Assembly: GCA_017590115.1 (NCBI GenBank)
Contig: JAGGNK010010337.1
Span: 4,353,679 to 4,417,678, forward strand
DNA length: 64,000 nucleotides
Source of the DNA: Montifringilla adamsi
Taxonomy: Eukaryota > Chordata > Aves > Passeriformes > Passeridae
Direction of reading: 5' to 3'
Made by a program: the position numbers and the translations under genes. The notes under the pieces were generated by a model. It had not been told where the DNA came from and made no database searches. It worked only from the letters and a program-made list of their open reading frames with translations. This document shows, in pieces, positions 43,812-56,113 of this stretch; position 1 is the first letter of the stretch; every line of letters starts with the position of its first letter.

Positions 43812-46800
43812 AGAGCTCCCTGCCAGAACTCAGGGAACTCTGCTCACCCCTTTAGGAGTGCAGCCTCATTCTCGGTTTCAAAGCTGTGGAGTAACAAGGG
43901 AAGGCCAAATCTTCTGGGCTTTCACAGCACACCCTGATACTGGAGCACTTTACCTGTTTTCCACTGGTCCAATGTTTTCCAAAGCCCAGGGTGGGCAGAC
44001 TGTTAGCCCCCAGTGGGCATTTGTTTAGGCATGGCTAACTGGTACCATTTACTATTAGATGGTGCTTCCAGCCTGCTCCTGCCTAACACTCTTGTCCCTG
44101 GGATCCCAGCCCTGCAGTCACCGTTGCTGTTGGAGGGAAGAGGCCCTCTTGCTGGCACTTGCAGTAGAGCACCTGAATGAAGTCCAGGGAAAAATTTTTC
44201 TCTTCATTCCCAGGCATGGTGCTTTGCTGAGGGTTTATCTGACTTGGTGGCTACTCCAACCTAGGAAACAACACCTTGGCGTTGATATATAAGGTTGGGA
44301 AGTCTTTCCATGTGGCAGGTTAACTTACAGTCTCTCACAATCTACAACTATGGAGAAAAAAAAGATAACCTGTGCCCAAGAAGAAGTTTAGTGACTGGAT
44401 TGCTGCAGTCAGGCCAATTAATCTATTCCTTATTTCAAAGTTTATTAAAAACACACAGCTTTTCCTGATAAGTGTTGATAGTCAATGACAAATATTAACC
44501 CAAAATCCATAATAGGCCCTCTGGCACACTGCTGCACACATCATGCCAAGTGTGGTTATAATTCTACCCTGGTGTTTGCTGCCATGTCCTTGAGCTACTC
44601 ATTAATATTTGTGCAAAGAGTGCCTAAAACATGGACATGCCTAAAATGTGAGCACACCAGAACCTGTTGATGGCCAAATTATGGGCACCAGTGGAACATG
44701 CTTCACTGAGGCCTGAGTGAGCATAGGTAGCTCAGTTTGGCTTTGCCTGGGTCAACATTCTGCCTTCCCAGAGCTGACACATCCCTGCAAGTGGGCCAGA
44801 GAGGCACATGGCATCCTGAGCAGCCTGTGCAGGGTGCACAGGAGAGAGGATGCTCCCCTTTAGTACAGTTACTCCTGGGGACTGAAGTGTTTCCTTCCTG
44901 CGTGTCTGGCAAGGCAGCAAACACGGGATCCCTTTTGAGTCATATGCAAAAATAAGGCATACCCTGGTTTTGAGGGTGGAGATACCAAAGTGCAGGACAG
45001 GAAGCTCTGAGCTGGAATGTGGTGGGTTGGGAAGGTGCTCCCCAGACCTCTCTCTGGAGCACTGACCCATAGCTCCCAGTGAATCAGTGCTTCCAGGAGT
45101 ATGAAGCAGGGCGCAGCTACGGCAAAAATTGCAAGTAAAAGATCTGTAAAAAGAAAACATGCAGGGTTTTTTAGGCCAGCTGAGAGCAATTTTTAAAAGA
45201 GGTCAAATGTAAATCATAATGTTTAGCCTTGGAAACATTGTACTCTCACAAGTTGCTTTCATTTGTGTATTTAGAGAAACAATGCAGCGTGTTGGGGCCT
45301 CAGTTTGGGTCAGGCTGCCTCAATATCATGAGTGAACAGTAATCATAAGATCCTGTCTCTTTAAATTAGAAAAGCCAGAAAATCTTCTTGCTGAGCCTTC
45401 TTGTTATCACAGAGGTTTATAATTTATGTGGTATTTGTATTTTAACCCTGAAAAAAGGATTGACAGCAAATTGTGTTCAGATGTGCACAAAAGCTCTAAT
45501 AGACAGAAAAAGCTCTCTGGGGGCTCCAATATATAGATTTGCCTAAGAAAAAAATCCAGACTTATGCCATAATATGGATGTGGGAATTTATAAGAGGGGG
45601 ATAATACTCTAGTTTGAAAGGGAAGTAGGGGAGTTTTGAAGGCAATGTTTTCTCCACTGTCCAAACCAAGAGCCAGAGCAATAGGACAATTCCCGGAACT
45701 GGTCCCATCAATTTAGCAAGACCTCATCTGCTTAGGAGCAAGCATTAATTGATGCTGTCTGTAGCAATTTACTTATCCAGTGGTGAAAACAGATACACAA
45801 CTCTACCCTTTGGAATTAGACACTTGGATCTCCAGGCCAGGAAAGAAGCACATGGAGATGTGGACTCCTCCTGAGCCACAGGGCGAGCACAGAAATGGAG
45901 AGAACTCTCTCCTTTATTTTCAGCTTTGTGGCAGTGTACATAGGAGCACTTAACCCTGAGGCAAAGAGGTCACCCTTTGGCTCCTGCAGAGAAGAAATGA
46001 ATCCAATAGCAAAGCAATTCTTTAGTCCTCTTTTCTTTTTAAGCTATGCATGATTCATGGGTTACATTAGAATCCCTCCAGCAGAAGGCCACGGATCATT
46101 AATGCACAAGTCCATGGGATACGTGACTTCTTTCTGCTTTTGTTACAAATCACATTGTCTACCTTGCACACAGCCAACTTTACCTGTGGCTCTCAGCACT
46201 CCCCATTTACAAGTAAATTCTCTGTGCTCCAACGTGTCATGTTAGATGCACCCCGTGTACAAGGAAACCACCTCCTGCAGAAAGAAACCCTACCACTGCA
46301 GGAAAATGTGCACTGATGAAAGCAGTCAGTGCCCAGGAGGAGTTACACAAAGCAGCTTTGCTTACACCCTGGAGCAGGTCACACTAATGTAATTGCTGAC
46401 CCTCTGCATTTGGGCACAGAGCAGAGCATCCATGCCACCCCTGCAGCACTGCCAGCTGCCCTGGGTGGAGAGGATGCCCTTCTGGCTTCCTTTCTGTTCT
46501 TTTATGTTCAGGTCAGACAAAAGGATGTTTTGTGTTGAATTTGAAGACCATCTCAGATTTTAAATAATTTTTTTTCACTCACTGTGTGTTCTCTTTGTGA
46601 AATAGTAGCTGCAAAACATATTAGGAACTGTTGTCCAAGTTGTCTGGATAGGAAAAAGCTAAAGATTAATAAATAGACTGGGGCAGACAGGATGGAAATA
46701 CCAAAAACTAGCAGATGGAGCATCAGTGGAGCACAGTGTGATCAAGGTACATTTATTTGCAATAGACTATGCACAGAAGAAAATGAGATATTTCTACTTG

Positions 46801-49800
46801 TCTGAGTGGCAGTAAATTTGCACAGTTAACATTGAATTCTGGAGCTGTACATGTATGAGTGCTCAAGATCAGACCTCTTTGCTAAATGTGCTCATTTCCT
46901 CAGCTAAGCTTCAGCCTACTCATCGAGTTAATGCCATACCTAGCAAAGCCTACTTGTCTTCCCAGCATGTTCCCTGAGAGTGGATAAAAAGGTGACTTTT
47001 CCTCTGCAGCTGAAGGAACCTCCATATGTGCCCCTGTCCTTTATGACTGGGATTGCATGGGAGTGGGAATTGCAGTCCAGCCCTTTATAGTGCTGCCAGA
47101 GTGAAATACAAGAGTTGTGCCCTGGAGTCTGACCACAGATGCATCTAAAAGCTGCCCTCAAGCAAAGATAACATCGTTGTCACTAAAATTAAGATATTTC
47201 AATATAAACTTCCACCTTCATCCTTACTGTTCTTATAGAGAGGATCCAGCTGTTCAAGTGTGATTTTTTTTTTTTTTTCTCCTCAGTTAGCAATTTCAGG
47301 AAATCAAAATACTTGTTGGGAGAAGTGAAAGCTTACAGATTTGTGGCCATCTGGGACTCATCTCCTGCCCAGTCTCCAAGTGCTTTTCTGGGCCAGGCAG
47401 CTGTATTTGCATAGTGGTTTTTGTGGGCTCACCATTTCTCAACAACTAGCTTCCAAAAGTCTCACTTGACTCCTACTTACAGGTAAAAAGAGCTGCAGAA
47501 CTAAGATTAGTTTGATCTATTTTTGTCCCAGAAGGTGTCACTGAAGAGCCAGGAAAGGTGCAAGTTTAGTATTAGTTTTAACTGGGATCTTAACTGCAGT
47601 CTCAGGAGGTGGTCCCTGGAGGTTGGAAGCAATTTGGAGGCACAGATTCCTGTGCCTGCTGCCGACTGAAGATCGGGAGAATTTTGCATGACAGAATAAA
47701 TACCCTGAAAGTTGCAATGCTGTGTTATTCCTCAGCTAAGTCATCCTACATTCTGTAACAAAACTAAAACATTCTTGGGAGTGGTGGTGGGAGTTTGGAG
47801 GCGTTTTTTTAAACATACCTTTAAAGGATTGTGTTAATCTTCTTGCTCTTTGCTCTACATCTGTTTTGTCAACGTTATACTATAAATAATACATAATTTT
47901 AAATAATACAATTTAAGAATTTTACTGTCTAGGTCTTTAGGCCTTTTCTTAAGAATAGGAGGAAGAGCTGGGATTTCCAATTGCTTTGCTATGATTTATT
48001 AGGCATTATTGGTAGACATGAAGTAGCACAGATCTGGCAATGATGTAAGAGGCCTCAAGCAGCCTGTACTGTGAATTCCACAAAGAACAAGTTATACACA
48101 GCAAGCTGGGTGTCCTTCTCTCCATTTGGAAAAGGTAGTTTGAGTTACTGTTTTAAGTCTTTTCTCCAATGTTAAGCATTTTAGGAGACTTGATCAGATA
48201 CGTAAAGCAGATTTATGAAGGCTACTTGCCTCCAAGATGGGTATTGGAAAGAAATTCATCACTGATGTGACCAGAGTAGAAAACCCCCTCAAAAGGATAT
48301 TAAATGCTCTGCTTTTAGCCAGTCTTTTAACTACTGAAGTCTAGGCTGTGATCTGATCTGATGTGGGGGGTAAGATTATCCTACACCAGTTTACTGCTGG
48401 TTGGTTCCTTCCCCAGAAACATCTGCTACTGTCTGAGGCAGGGTAATGGACTGGATTATTGCATCCATGTTCCCATTCCTGGGCTTAAAAGAAAGTAATT
48501 GGAGGATCTTAAAAAAGGAAAAAAAAGAAAAGAAGGGGGGAAAAAAGGGTGGGTTAGGTGATCTTGAGCACTATAGCTGGTAGATTTCTAGCCAGTTCTC
48601 TGCTGTTGAGAGTACTGATATTTCAGATCTCCTCCTTTCCTCTAGCTTCCAATAGCATGATCTCAGCTGAATTGGTTTGTCTTGTCTATAGATTAATACA
48701 GCACAGCTTTTTGACATATTGTAGCTCTCTGAGGTAAAAGAACAAAGGAGGGAGAATACATTTTTCCCTGACAAAGCTATATCAGGTTAATTTCTCCAAC
48801 ATACTTCCAAGGTTTGAATCAAGAAATATGAAAAAATGTTCCAAAGTCACTAAAAAGTCACTAAATTTATTCTTGTTTGATAAAAGCTACTCACAGTTTC
48901 ACTTTAGTGAAAATTCAAATATTTTTCCTAATCTGCTCAGCACCAGATGAACCACAAAGTGGCTGCAAGTACTTTTAATGGCAGAAACACCACAAGCTCA
49001 TAGGAATGTATAAGAAAAATTTCTTTTATTTCAGTGAGAGGAAAATGAGATCAAAACCCCACATTTTTAACAACGAAATAGAGTATACACAGTGACATTC
49101 TGCTAAAAAGTTTGGTGTCCTGTACAGTGAGGGAGTAGAGCAGAGGAGACTTGCAGATTTCAGTGCTGGAATTTTGCCATTTAATCTTTCCTCTGGCAAA
49201 TCAGCACAGAGATTACATAGCCTCTGTGCATTGTTATCCACAGAAATAAAACCTATAAGAATTTGTTCAGCCGTACTCCCCACTTTACTGATCCATTTTT
49301 TATTTCAGCTGCTAATCTACTAAGGATTTCAGCCTTTAGCTCAGGGTTATCAGGGTGGCATTGTGAGTGGATAACATCTGTTTCAGCTTTCACCCATCTA
49401 GAATACAAGCATTAATCACTAGAAATGGAGTGTGAAATGGAAAGAAAAGTTAAATGCACATTTGATTCTGAATGCTCTTGGAGAAAATGTCTTTCAGGAC
49501 GTGACCAGAGGGAGAATTTCACTGCACTATAACTGGGTTTGCCAGTGCATCTTACATGAAAAGCTGGTAATTATCTGATAGAAATTCTATTCATTTCAGT
49601 TTATTTTAAAGCCACAAACCGTGTCCTGTCTAATTTAAAAGAAATATTTAAAACAACAAATCCCAAAAACAGTGCATGTGTTCAGCTTAATTTAGTTGTG
49701 GTCATCAATAAAGCTTCTCTTTCCATGCTTTCTGTGCTCCAGCTCATACCTGGAGCCCTGAGCTGTTGCAACCTCATGCTGCAAATGGGTAGGTAGCTGG

Positions 49801-50282
49801 GGCCATGCTGTCCAGGGGTGCTAAGGAATGTATAACAAGCACTAAGAATAATCTGGGACCAAGACACACTAAGCTGACTCAATAGGCCTTTTCCATCCTG
49901 CATATCTAGATTTTCACAGACGCTGTAAGAAAATGCGTTGATTTCTACTGGTCTGGCATGTGTCAAGGTAGCTAGACTCTTAATTTTTAACTCTAAGAAT
50001 AATGATCAGCCCTGCCTTGATGGGAGCAATTAAGCATGAGATACTGTGACCAGAGTTAATTTGAGTTGTTTCTGAGCATGTGTTCTTCTCTGACAGTTGC
50101 TTGGGAAATGTTTACAGCACAATAGGCTGGATTTGCTCCTTTTTTTGAGGATTTATATGTGCCAGGTACCCTCTCTGCATTGGAGATTATGTTGGATGGT
50201 GGCTCTGGAAAGCTGGAGATGCAAGATGGCTATATTCAGACCTAGTTAAGGATACATGTTTAATATGTATCCCCTTTTGCAG
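43812..50282. other. Intergenic sequence
   Basis: No gene was recognised. It contains the small palindrome at 44824-44842, a T tract at about 47265-47278 and a purine-rich tract at about 48510-48550. The remaining sequence looks unique and AT-rich. Confidence 0.6.
44824..44842. repeat. Perfect 8-bp inverted repeat
   Basis: CCTGTGCA and TGCACAGG flank GGG. The core cctgtgcagggtg is shared with the right arm of the hairpin at 43795-43811, about 1 kb away. Confidence 0.85.
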
Positions 50283-50461
50283 AGGATATTTCCAGCTTTG
50301 CTTCTTGCATCACTGTATGCTCAAAAAGCAGGCAGTAACTATCTTCTGAACGTCTCAGAGAAGGCTTCTCTCAGAATTCCTCCAAAACCACAGAATATAG
50401 TTCATCCACAGCAGTCAATACTACCTACTTCTGCCATTTTAAAACCTCTTTTTCATGGACA
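50283..50461 (+). other. Candidate unannotated exon (179 nt)
   Basis: The segment lies between acceptor ccccttttgcag and a consensus donor (ACA|gtgagt) and is open throughout (59 codons plus two bases). The reading starts RIFPALLLASLYAQK and ends ILKPLFHG. An in-frame ATG at 50256 precedes the acceptor. I recognise no domain. It may be a lineage-specific exon or chance. Confidence 0.2.
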
Positions 50462-51581
50462 GTGAGTTTGTCAAGGCATAATTTCTGTGCAATGCAATGA
50501 ATTCAGCAGATTACCTGCCTCTGTATCCTTTATCGTTCTTTTCTCTTGTCATACTTTGAGACAAACGGTTCTCAGCATCTTGATCTCTCAAAGTCCCTGA
50601 AGAAAGCCATAATAGCTCATTAAAAACATCCCAACAACCCTTGCCCATCCATCAGGTCAGTCTTATAGCTCTGGAAGCATCCTGTTTCCAGATCCTGAGA
50701 AGGATGTCTCTCTGGGGAGAAGAGAAAAACCTGTTAATGAGAGTATTATTTCTCTAGCATTTCAAAGTTGAGCCCAACCTTAACCTTTTCATAAAAATTA
50801 CTTCATTTGGTGCCCTTCCTCTGACTTTCTTGCAGTTTAACTGTAGGTAGGTTTAAATACATTTATTTTATGCATAGCAGCAGCCAAGCTCACTCTGTAT
50901 TCTGGGAAGTGTTTCTGCAGACCCTTTGGTCCTTTGATTTCCTTGTGTGCTTTGTTAAGAAGTGAAATAGTTAATGTTTACTCATTACAGTCACAATACT
51001 TGTCAGCTGAGTTGGCATCTTTCCAAGTGAAGGGAATGTCATGCAGGAGAGATCAGTTCAGTCTCTCCTCAGACTCAGCTGATCAACATGGGATAGTTAC
51101 AATAGAAAGGGAAAGAGACTTTGAACCTCTCTAATTAAACCAGCAGTAGTTCCCAGGAGGACACTTTGTGTCTAAAAATCAAGGCCTGTCTTTTTTACTG
51201 TATATTGCTGCATATGCTTTAAGCTATTCTGACAAGATCCAGTGTTCACCTAAAATCAGAGTGTCCACCCTGGTCTAACATGAATCATCTCATTAGACCA
51301 GTATAACCAGGAAAAAAACAACTGCACAGACAAGCTCACAGATATCTATTTATATTCATTTTGTGTTTAGAAAGATCCTTTCTCATTCTAACAGATAAGA
51401 ATTTGCTTTTTCAAGTGAGGTGAGAATATGTCAAGCAACTGCCAGACATTGAATCCTTTGTGTTTTCTGGAGCTGGTGACATTTACCTGTGTTTTGAGTA
51501 AGAGAGTCTGCCACCTCCCCCGATAGTCCTTTCCTACCTTTCCATCCCCTGCTTCCCTCTATCAAGCAAGATTTTCTTTCC

Positions 51582-51583
<2 letters not shown>

Positions 51584-51613
<30 letters not shown>
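51584..51613. repeat. Poly-A tract (30 A)
   Basis: Thirty consecutive A bases are followed by a G/A-rich stretch to about 51648. No target-site duplication or retroposed gene was identified upstream. Confidence 0.9.
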
Positions 51614-51615
<2 letters not shown>

Positions 51616-51828
51616 AAAGGGAGGTAGAGAGGAGAGGGAAAGAGAAATTATTTGCCTTATGCTTTTTGGGTTGATGTTTAAGGCATATCTTACTGTCCTT
51701 CTTATAAAAAAAGACATATAAAGACATTTCTTACTTGGTTTTACTTCTGCACATGCAAAAGCCTAAACACAGAATACCATCTCTGACTGATTTGTTTCTG
51801 ATATAAACATAACTTTTCTTCTTTGCAG

Positions 51829-52010
51829 GTTTTTTTAGATTTGAAAATTTCTTCCATTCTGAAAACCAGTGCTTTTAGAAACCTCTTGTGAATTTTAAAG
51901 GGAAAATCTAATGAACTCACAGAAAAGCAATAGAGGAGGAGTCAGTGACTTTCTGTACAAGTGCTGAAGTGCAATACTGTGAACTGTAATAAAATATTGT
52001 TATTTATATC
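51829..52010 (+). other. Candidate terminal exon with AATAAA
   Basis: A strong acceptor (aacttttcttctttgcag) is followed by 160 nt and then AATAAA at 51988-51993 with a U-rich downstream sequence (attgttatttatatc). One frame is open for 20 codons and then stops. This arrangement would suit the 3' exon of a non-coding or short-ORF transcript on the + strand. There is no transcript evidence. Confidence 0.25.
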
Positions 52011-55000
52011 AGAATAGGAGTAACTGCAGTTCTAGACATGGTAGATAAGACATCAAGAGTATAAAATGTATTTAAGCAAAGTCTGTGAGAAATATTTCAT
52101 TCTGCACAGGAAGACTTGAAGGCATAAAAGTTTGCAAAGAGAAATTCAGCATCTGAGGCCAGAACCAGGACATAGTCTGGAGAAGATGTTCTTTTCCTCA
52201 CCAGATCCTCCCTTCCTTCCTTTGGGTTCTATGCTCTGTAAGCAGCTTAGAGAACAGAGTTCTTGAAACTACTTTGTATTCACCACAGAGATCAGCCTTG
52301 TAATTTTGTGAAAAGTAACATCTGTTCAGGGAGAAACTGTGTGTACATGTATAAGCAGGTTTCCAAGACATGTATTTCAGAGAAGAGGAAACAATTTTGC
52401 TCAAATATCCCTAAAAATTACTGGCCTATTTAACATAATCCAGTGACCTAGAGCAATCTTCCCGGGGAAAGAAAAAGAATAAGTGATGATGTCCAGACCC
52501 CCACCTGACACCAAGTGATATTGCTCCTTTACAGATCTACTCCATTATGGTTTTGCTGCCTGACAAAAAGAATTTCCTGTCAGTGGCAACTGCAATTTTT
52601 CAAAACCAATCTATATGCTGGACTTCCCTCTGGCTTTAACCAGCAGAGCTTTGCATCACTGCCATTGCTGATACAGGCATCCTGTGAGCTTTCTGACTGC
52701 GTCCAGAACTGCTGAGTTTCATCTGCTTTCACTGGACAGTTTGACAGAGCCGTGAGAAGCATGAAGTTTTGCTGCAGAAGCACAAGCTGGCTGAGATGCT
52801 TGGCACAGCTCTGATGAAAATAGGATAAATTTGAAGGTTGTAATATGACTCCACCCCCGTGAAGGTTCATTTGGATTTTGTTCTGTTTAAAAAAACTCTT
52901 TTCCCAAGGGTTACTTGAGGTACTTTTGAAAAGCACTATCAAATTAGTTCACCATATTCAAATGTAATTATTTGTTTCACTCTGAGATTAGCTAAAGAGA
53001 ATATTTTATTCTATCCATTATTCTTTTCTCTTCTTTGTAGTCATTGGAAAGCAGGGCAAGGATTAATTACATGTCAGAGAGTCTCCTGTACTGGGTAGCA
53101 AGAGATCATTGATGGTCTTGAACTCTGGTTTCATCCCTATATACTTGATTAACATTACTCCTTTAATTGTACACATATAAATATAAGTAATAACAGTTTT
53201 AACTAACACATTTCATATATTTGTGTATTTTTTGCAATTTCTTGATCAATATAACCACAGGTAGCATTTGTTGTTCAAACCTATGGTATGTTTTTCACTG
53301 ATTGTCTTTTAAAGGACACCTGTTCTTACAAGTAGGTCTTACTTTTAATGTCTGTATCTTTACCAGAGAGTTCAAAGTGAAAGGCTGCTACATTTAGCAT
53401 AGTTCATCTTCAAAACAGTGGCATGAAACCACCATGTGACAATATGTGATTGAAAAAAGCAGCCTTTGGCCTCATGGCAAGGCTCGTACCCAGTGAAGGC
53501 CTAGTGGAATGTGGGGCTATGGTGTTCCATCTGTGGGATCTGCTTCCAGCAATGTCCCACATGGGTTAGCTGCTCCACACAGGTGTTTTCCTCTGGGTGT
53601 GAACAGGGAAAAATATCCTGACTTTTACAGCCAGGTATAATTGAGGGAGCATAACTCAGAAGGGCTAAGCAACATGCTCCAAGGCTTGTGCAAACCTAAG
53701 GAGCTATTACCAGTCAGTAGATAAGATGATGTGTTATCCTAAAATCTGTGTCTTTGCATTCAGGGTATTTTTTTGCTATCAGTATCTCCTTTGTTTTTTC
53801 AGTCAGCAGCCTCTTAGTTTCTCAGATGTCACTCTCTTTCTTTTTCAGACAGATCAGCAATGTGGTTTTGAGGCAAATATCCAGACCATTTTTATTTACT
53901 GCTCTTTGATTCACAGCCAGAGCAGCCTCAGAGTACATGCACCTGGAATCCCTTTCAGTGAATCAGCATGGGAAGATGCACTCTAGGAGCATGCCTAATT
54001 TGTTGCAGTTGTTGATGGATGCTGACTTGATGGAATCAGACTAAAGCTAGTCCAAAGCCAGTTCTCTGAAATGCAAATAGTGTGCATGTTGCATCCTCAC
54101 TACCAATTTCTTTGCCTTACAGATGTGCTCCTGCTTGCTAATGCAGTGTCAGCACAAGAAAGTCACACACCACAGCAAGCCTGGTTTCACTGTATGAAGG
54201 GATCAGGAGACACAGTCACTGGCAGGGGAACAATACAGTTCATCAGGGCTGAAAACAGCTAGGACACAAATAATTTAATTTGCAAAATGATGGAGCAACT
54301 ACCTACAGTTCTCTGTGGCCACCATCACGTCACCCATGTGGACGTCATAGTTCCCACGGTATTATCCCACTATTTCAGGACTCCAGTAGTAGCTAAATCA
54401 AGCCATCCTCTGTAAGAGTGCCTTTGTGTTTGGACTGCAACAGCACAGATCTAATCAGTGACTCTGGGATGAAATCAGGTCCTTTGTGTCATAAAAGGGA
54501 CAGACAATTTGCTCTGGAACAAACCTTTGTGTGCCGTCCTTTTGGGTTATAAGTCAGAGCATGGTCTTTGATAGTGTTAGATCTGTTCTCAGGAAGCATT
54601 TTTCATGCAGGCTTCAGTATTTTGTGGTCTATTTCTATAATTGTAACTTGTGACTGTAACACCAGACAGGTCTTCCTGTTTGAAGCAAAAGGATGACAAA
54701 AATACTGGCATCCCTCTGTGCAGATAAACCAGATGCCCTTCAGAAGCAGCAAAAAATATTATTGTACTTTTTCTTCCTGATCTCCTTCAAGCCCCTGTGG
54801 GAGTTCACTGGAGGCATCAGCAATAACAAAGAGTCCTTAAAATGAATTGTAACAGCCAAGGAGACTTTTTTGCTTGATCACAAATGGAGCCAGAAGATGA
54901 ATTTCAGAGAGAAGAGCAGGGAAGAAGCTGTGAAAAGTTCCATAATTTATTAGAGATGAGCTGGCTACAAGAGTGAGTCAAGAGTCAGGCAAAATAAAAA

Positions 55001-55539
55001 GGGTCAAGAATGAGAACAAACACATCCTGGGAAGCAGCTGCAAGCTTGGGAATATGATACAATGTTATTACAAAGCTACTAATAGAGCTGATTTGTGACT
55101 CACTGTCTGGACCTCCAGATCAATAGTATACATCGAGTGTCAGGAACTAGATTCAATCATCTGTAATTCAAAATGCCCCTCTCTGGAGAGAATGAAGTAG
55201 TAAACAAATAGGAATTAAGCTGTGATTTCTGTCTGTCTAGATCCAGATCTATCCATGGACACAGTATTGATCAGTCAATACATCATTAAGTACATGTGCA
55301 GAGATTGGTACTGGCCCGTATGAAGACCTGTGTGTCTATGCTTATGAGTCTGACAGAAGAATCTTTTATAGAAACACATGTGTTGGAGTGGTGTGCATGG
55401 CCAAGCTTCTGGAAGAATGGAGGCTACAGCATTGGTTTCTGGGAGAAACTGCTGGCAGCTTCCTCCCTGTCCAGCAGAGGCAGTCCCTGGCAATCCACAG
55501 ATGGAAGTGTCACTGGCCAAGGCTGGGCCAACTAGAAAT
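52011..55539. other. Intergenic sequence
   Basis: No gene, repeat tail or RNA gene was recognised. Open frames of up to 120 codons on the minus strand (52580-52942) have no recognisable content. Confidence 0.6.
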
Positions 55540-55965
55540 GATGGTAACGCCTCTGTGATAGAATATTTTAGAGAAAGAGAAAAAAAAGTGATTGCACAGT
55601 TGTAATTGTGGCCAGAGAAGAACAGGATGAGAACATGAGAGTGACCCTGCAGGCACCAGGGTCAGTGCAGAAGGAGGGGGAGGAGGTGTGCAGGTGCTGG
55701 AGCTGAGATTCCTGTGCAGCCCATGGTGAAGCAGCTGTGCCCCTGCAGGCCATGGAGATCCACAGGGATGCAGAGATCCCACTGCACACCAGAGCAAGTG
55801 GATGCCTGGGAGGAGGCTGTGACCTGTGGGAGGCTCACACAAAGAGGAGCCCACACTGGAGCAGCCTCTCCATAGTGAAGAAGCCCCACGGAAGTGACTT
55901 ATGCTGCAGCAGTTTAGGGAGGACAATTGCCCAAGGGATGGACTCACATTGCAGCCATGCTAGAA
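55540..55965 (+). mobile_element. LTR-like fragment of a songbird endogenous retrovirus
   Basis: The segment contains gagaaagagaaaaaaaagtg, gtcagtgcagaaggaggggg, a series of imperfect units such as gcagcccatggtgaagcagc and gccatggagatccacaggga, and gaggagcccacactggagca. These internally repetitive blocks resemble LTRs I associate with passerine endogenous retroviruses. No retroviral protein-coding sequence is present and both termini are unclear. Orientation is tentative. A 145-codon minus-strand frame here is a shadow of the repeat. Confidence 0.55.
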
Positions 55966-55992
55966 CTTCATTTATACACATATTTATATGGT

Positions 55993-56113
55993 CAGATTGG
56001 ATGGGACTCTGATCAACCTGACATAGCTGTGGATGTCCCAGTTCACTGCAGGGAGGTTGGACTGGCTGACCTTTAAACATCCCTCCCAACCCAAACTATG
56101 CTACGATTCTACT
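55993..56113 (+). mobile_element. CR1 LINE 3' end fragment
   Basis: The sequence runs through ggatgggactctgatcaacc, a degenerate gtgtcccnnccc block, ggttggactggctgaccttt and ccctcccaacccaaactatg, and ends with ctacgattct. This is the canonical order of the CR1 3' UTR. It is 5'-truncated and non-coding. Confidence 0.9.

Noticed and set aside
55510..55947. 145-codon minus-strand ORF
   Set aside because: Reverse reading of the repetitive LTR-like fragment, not a gene.
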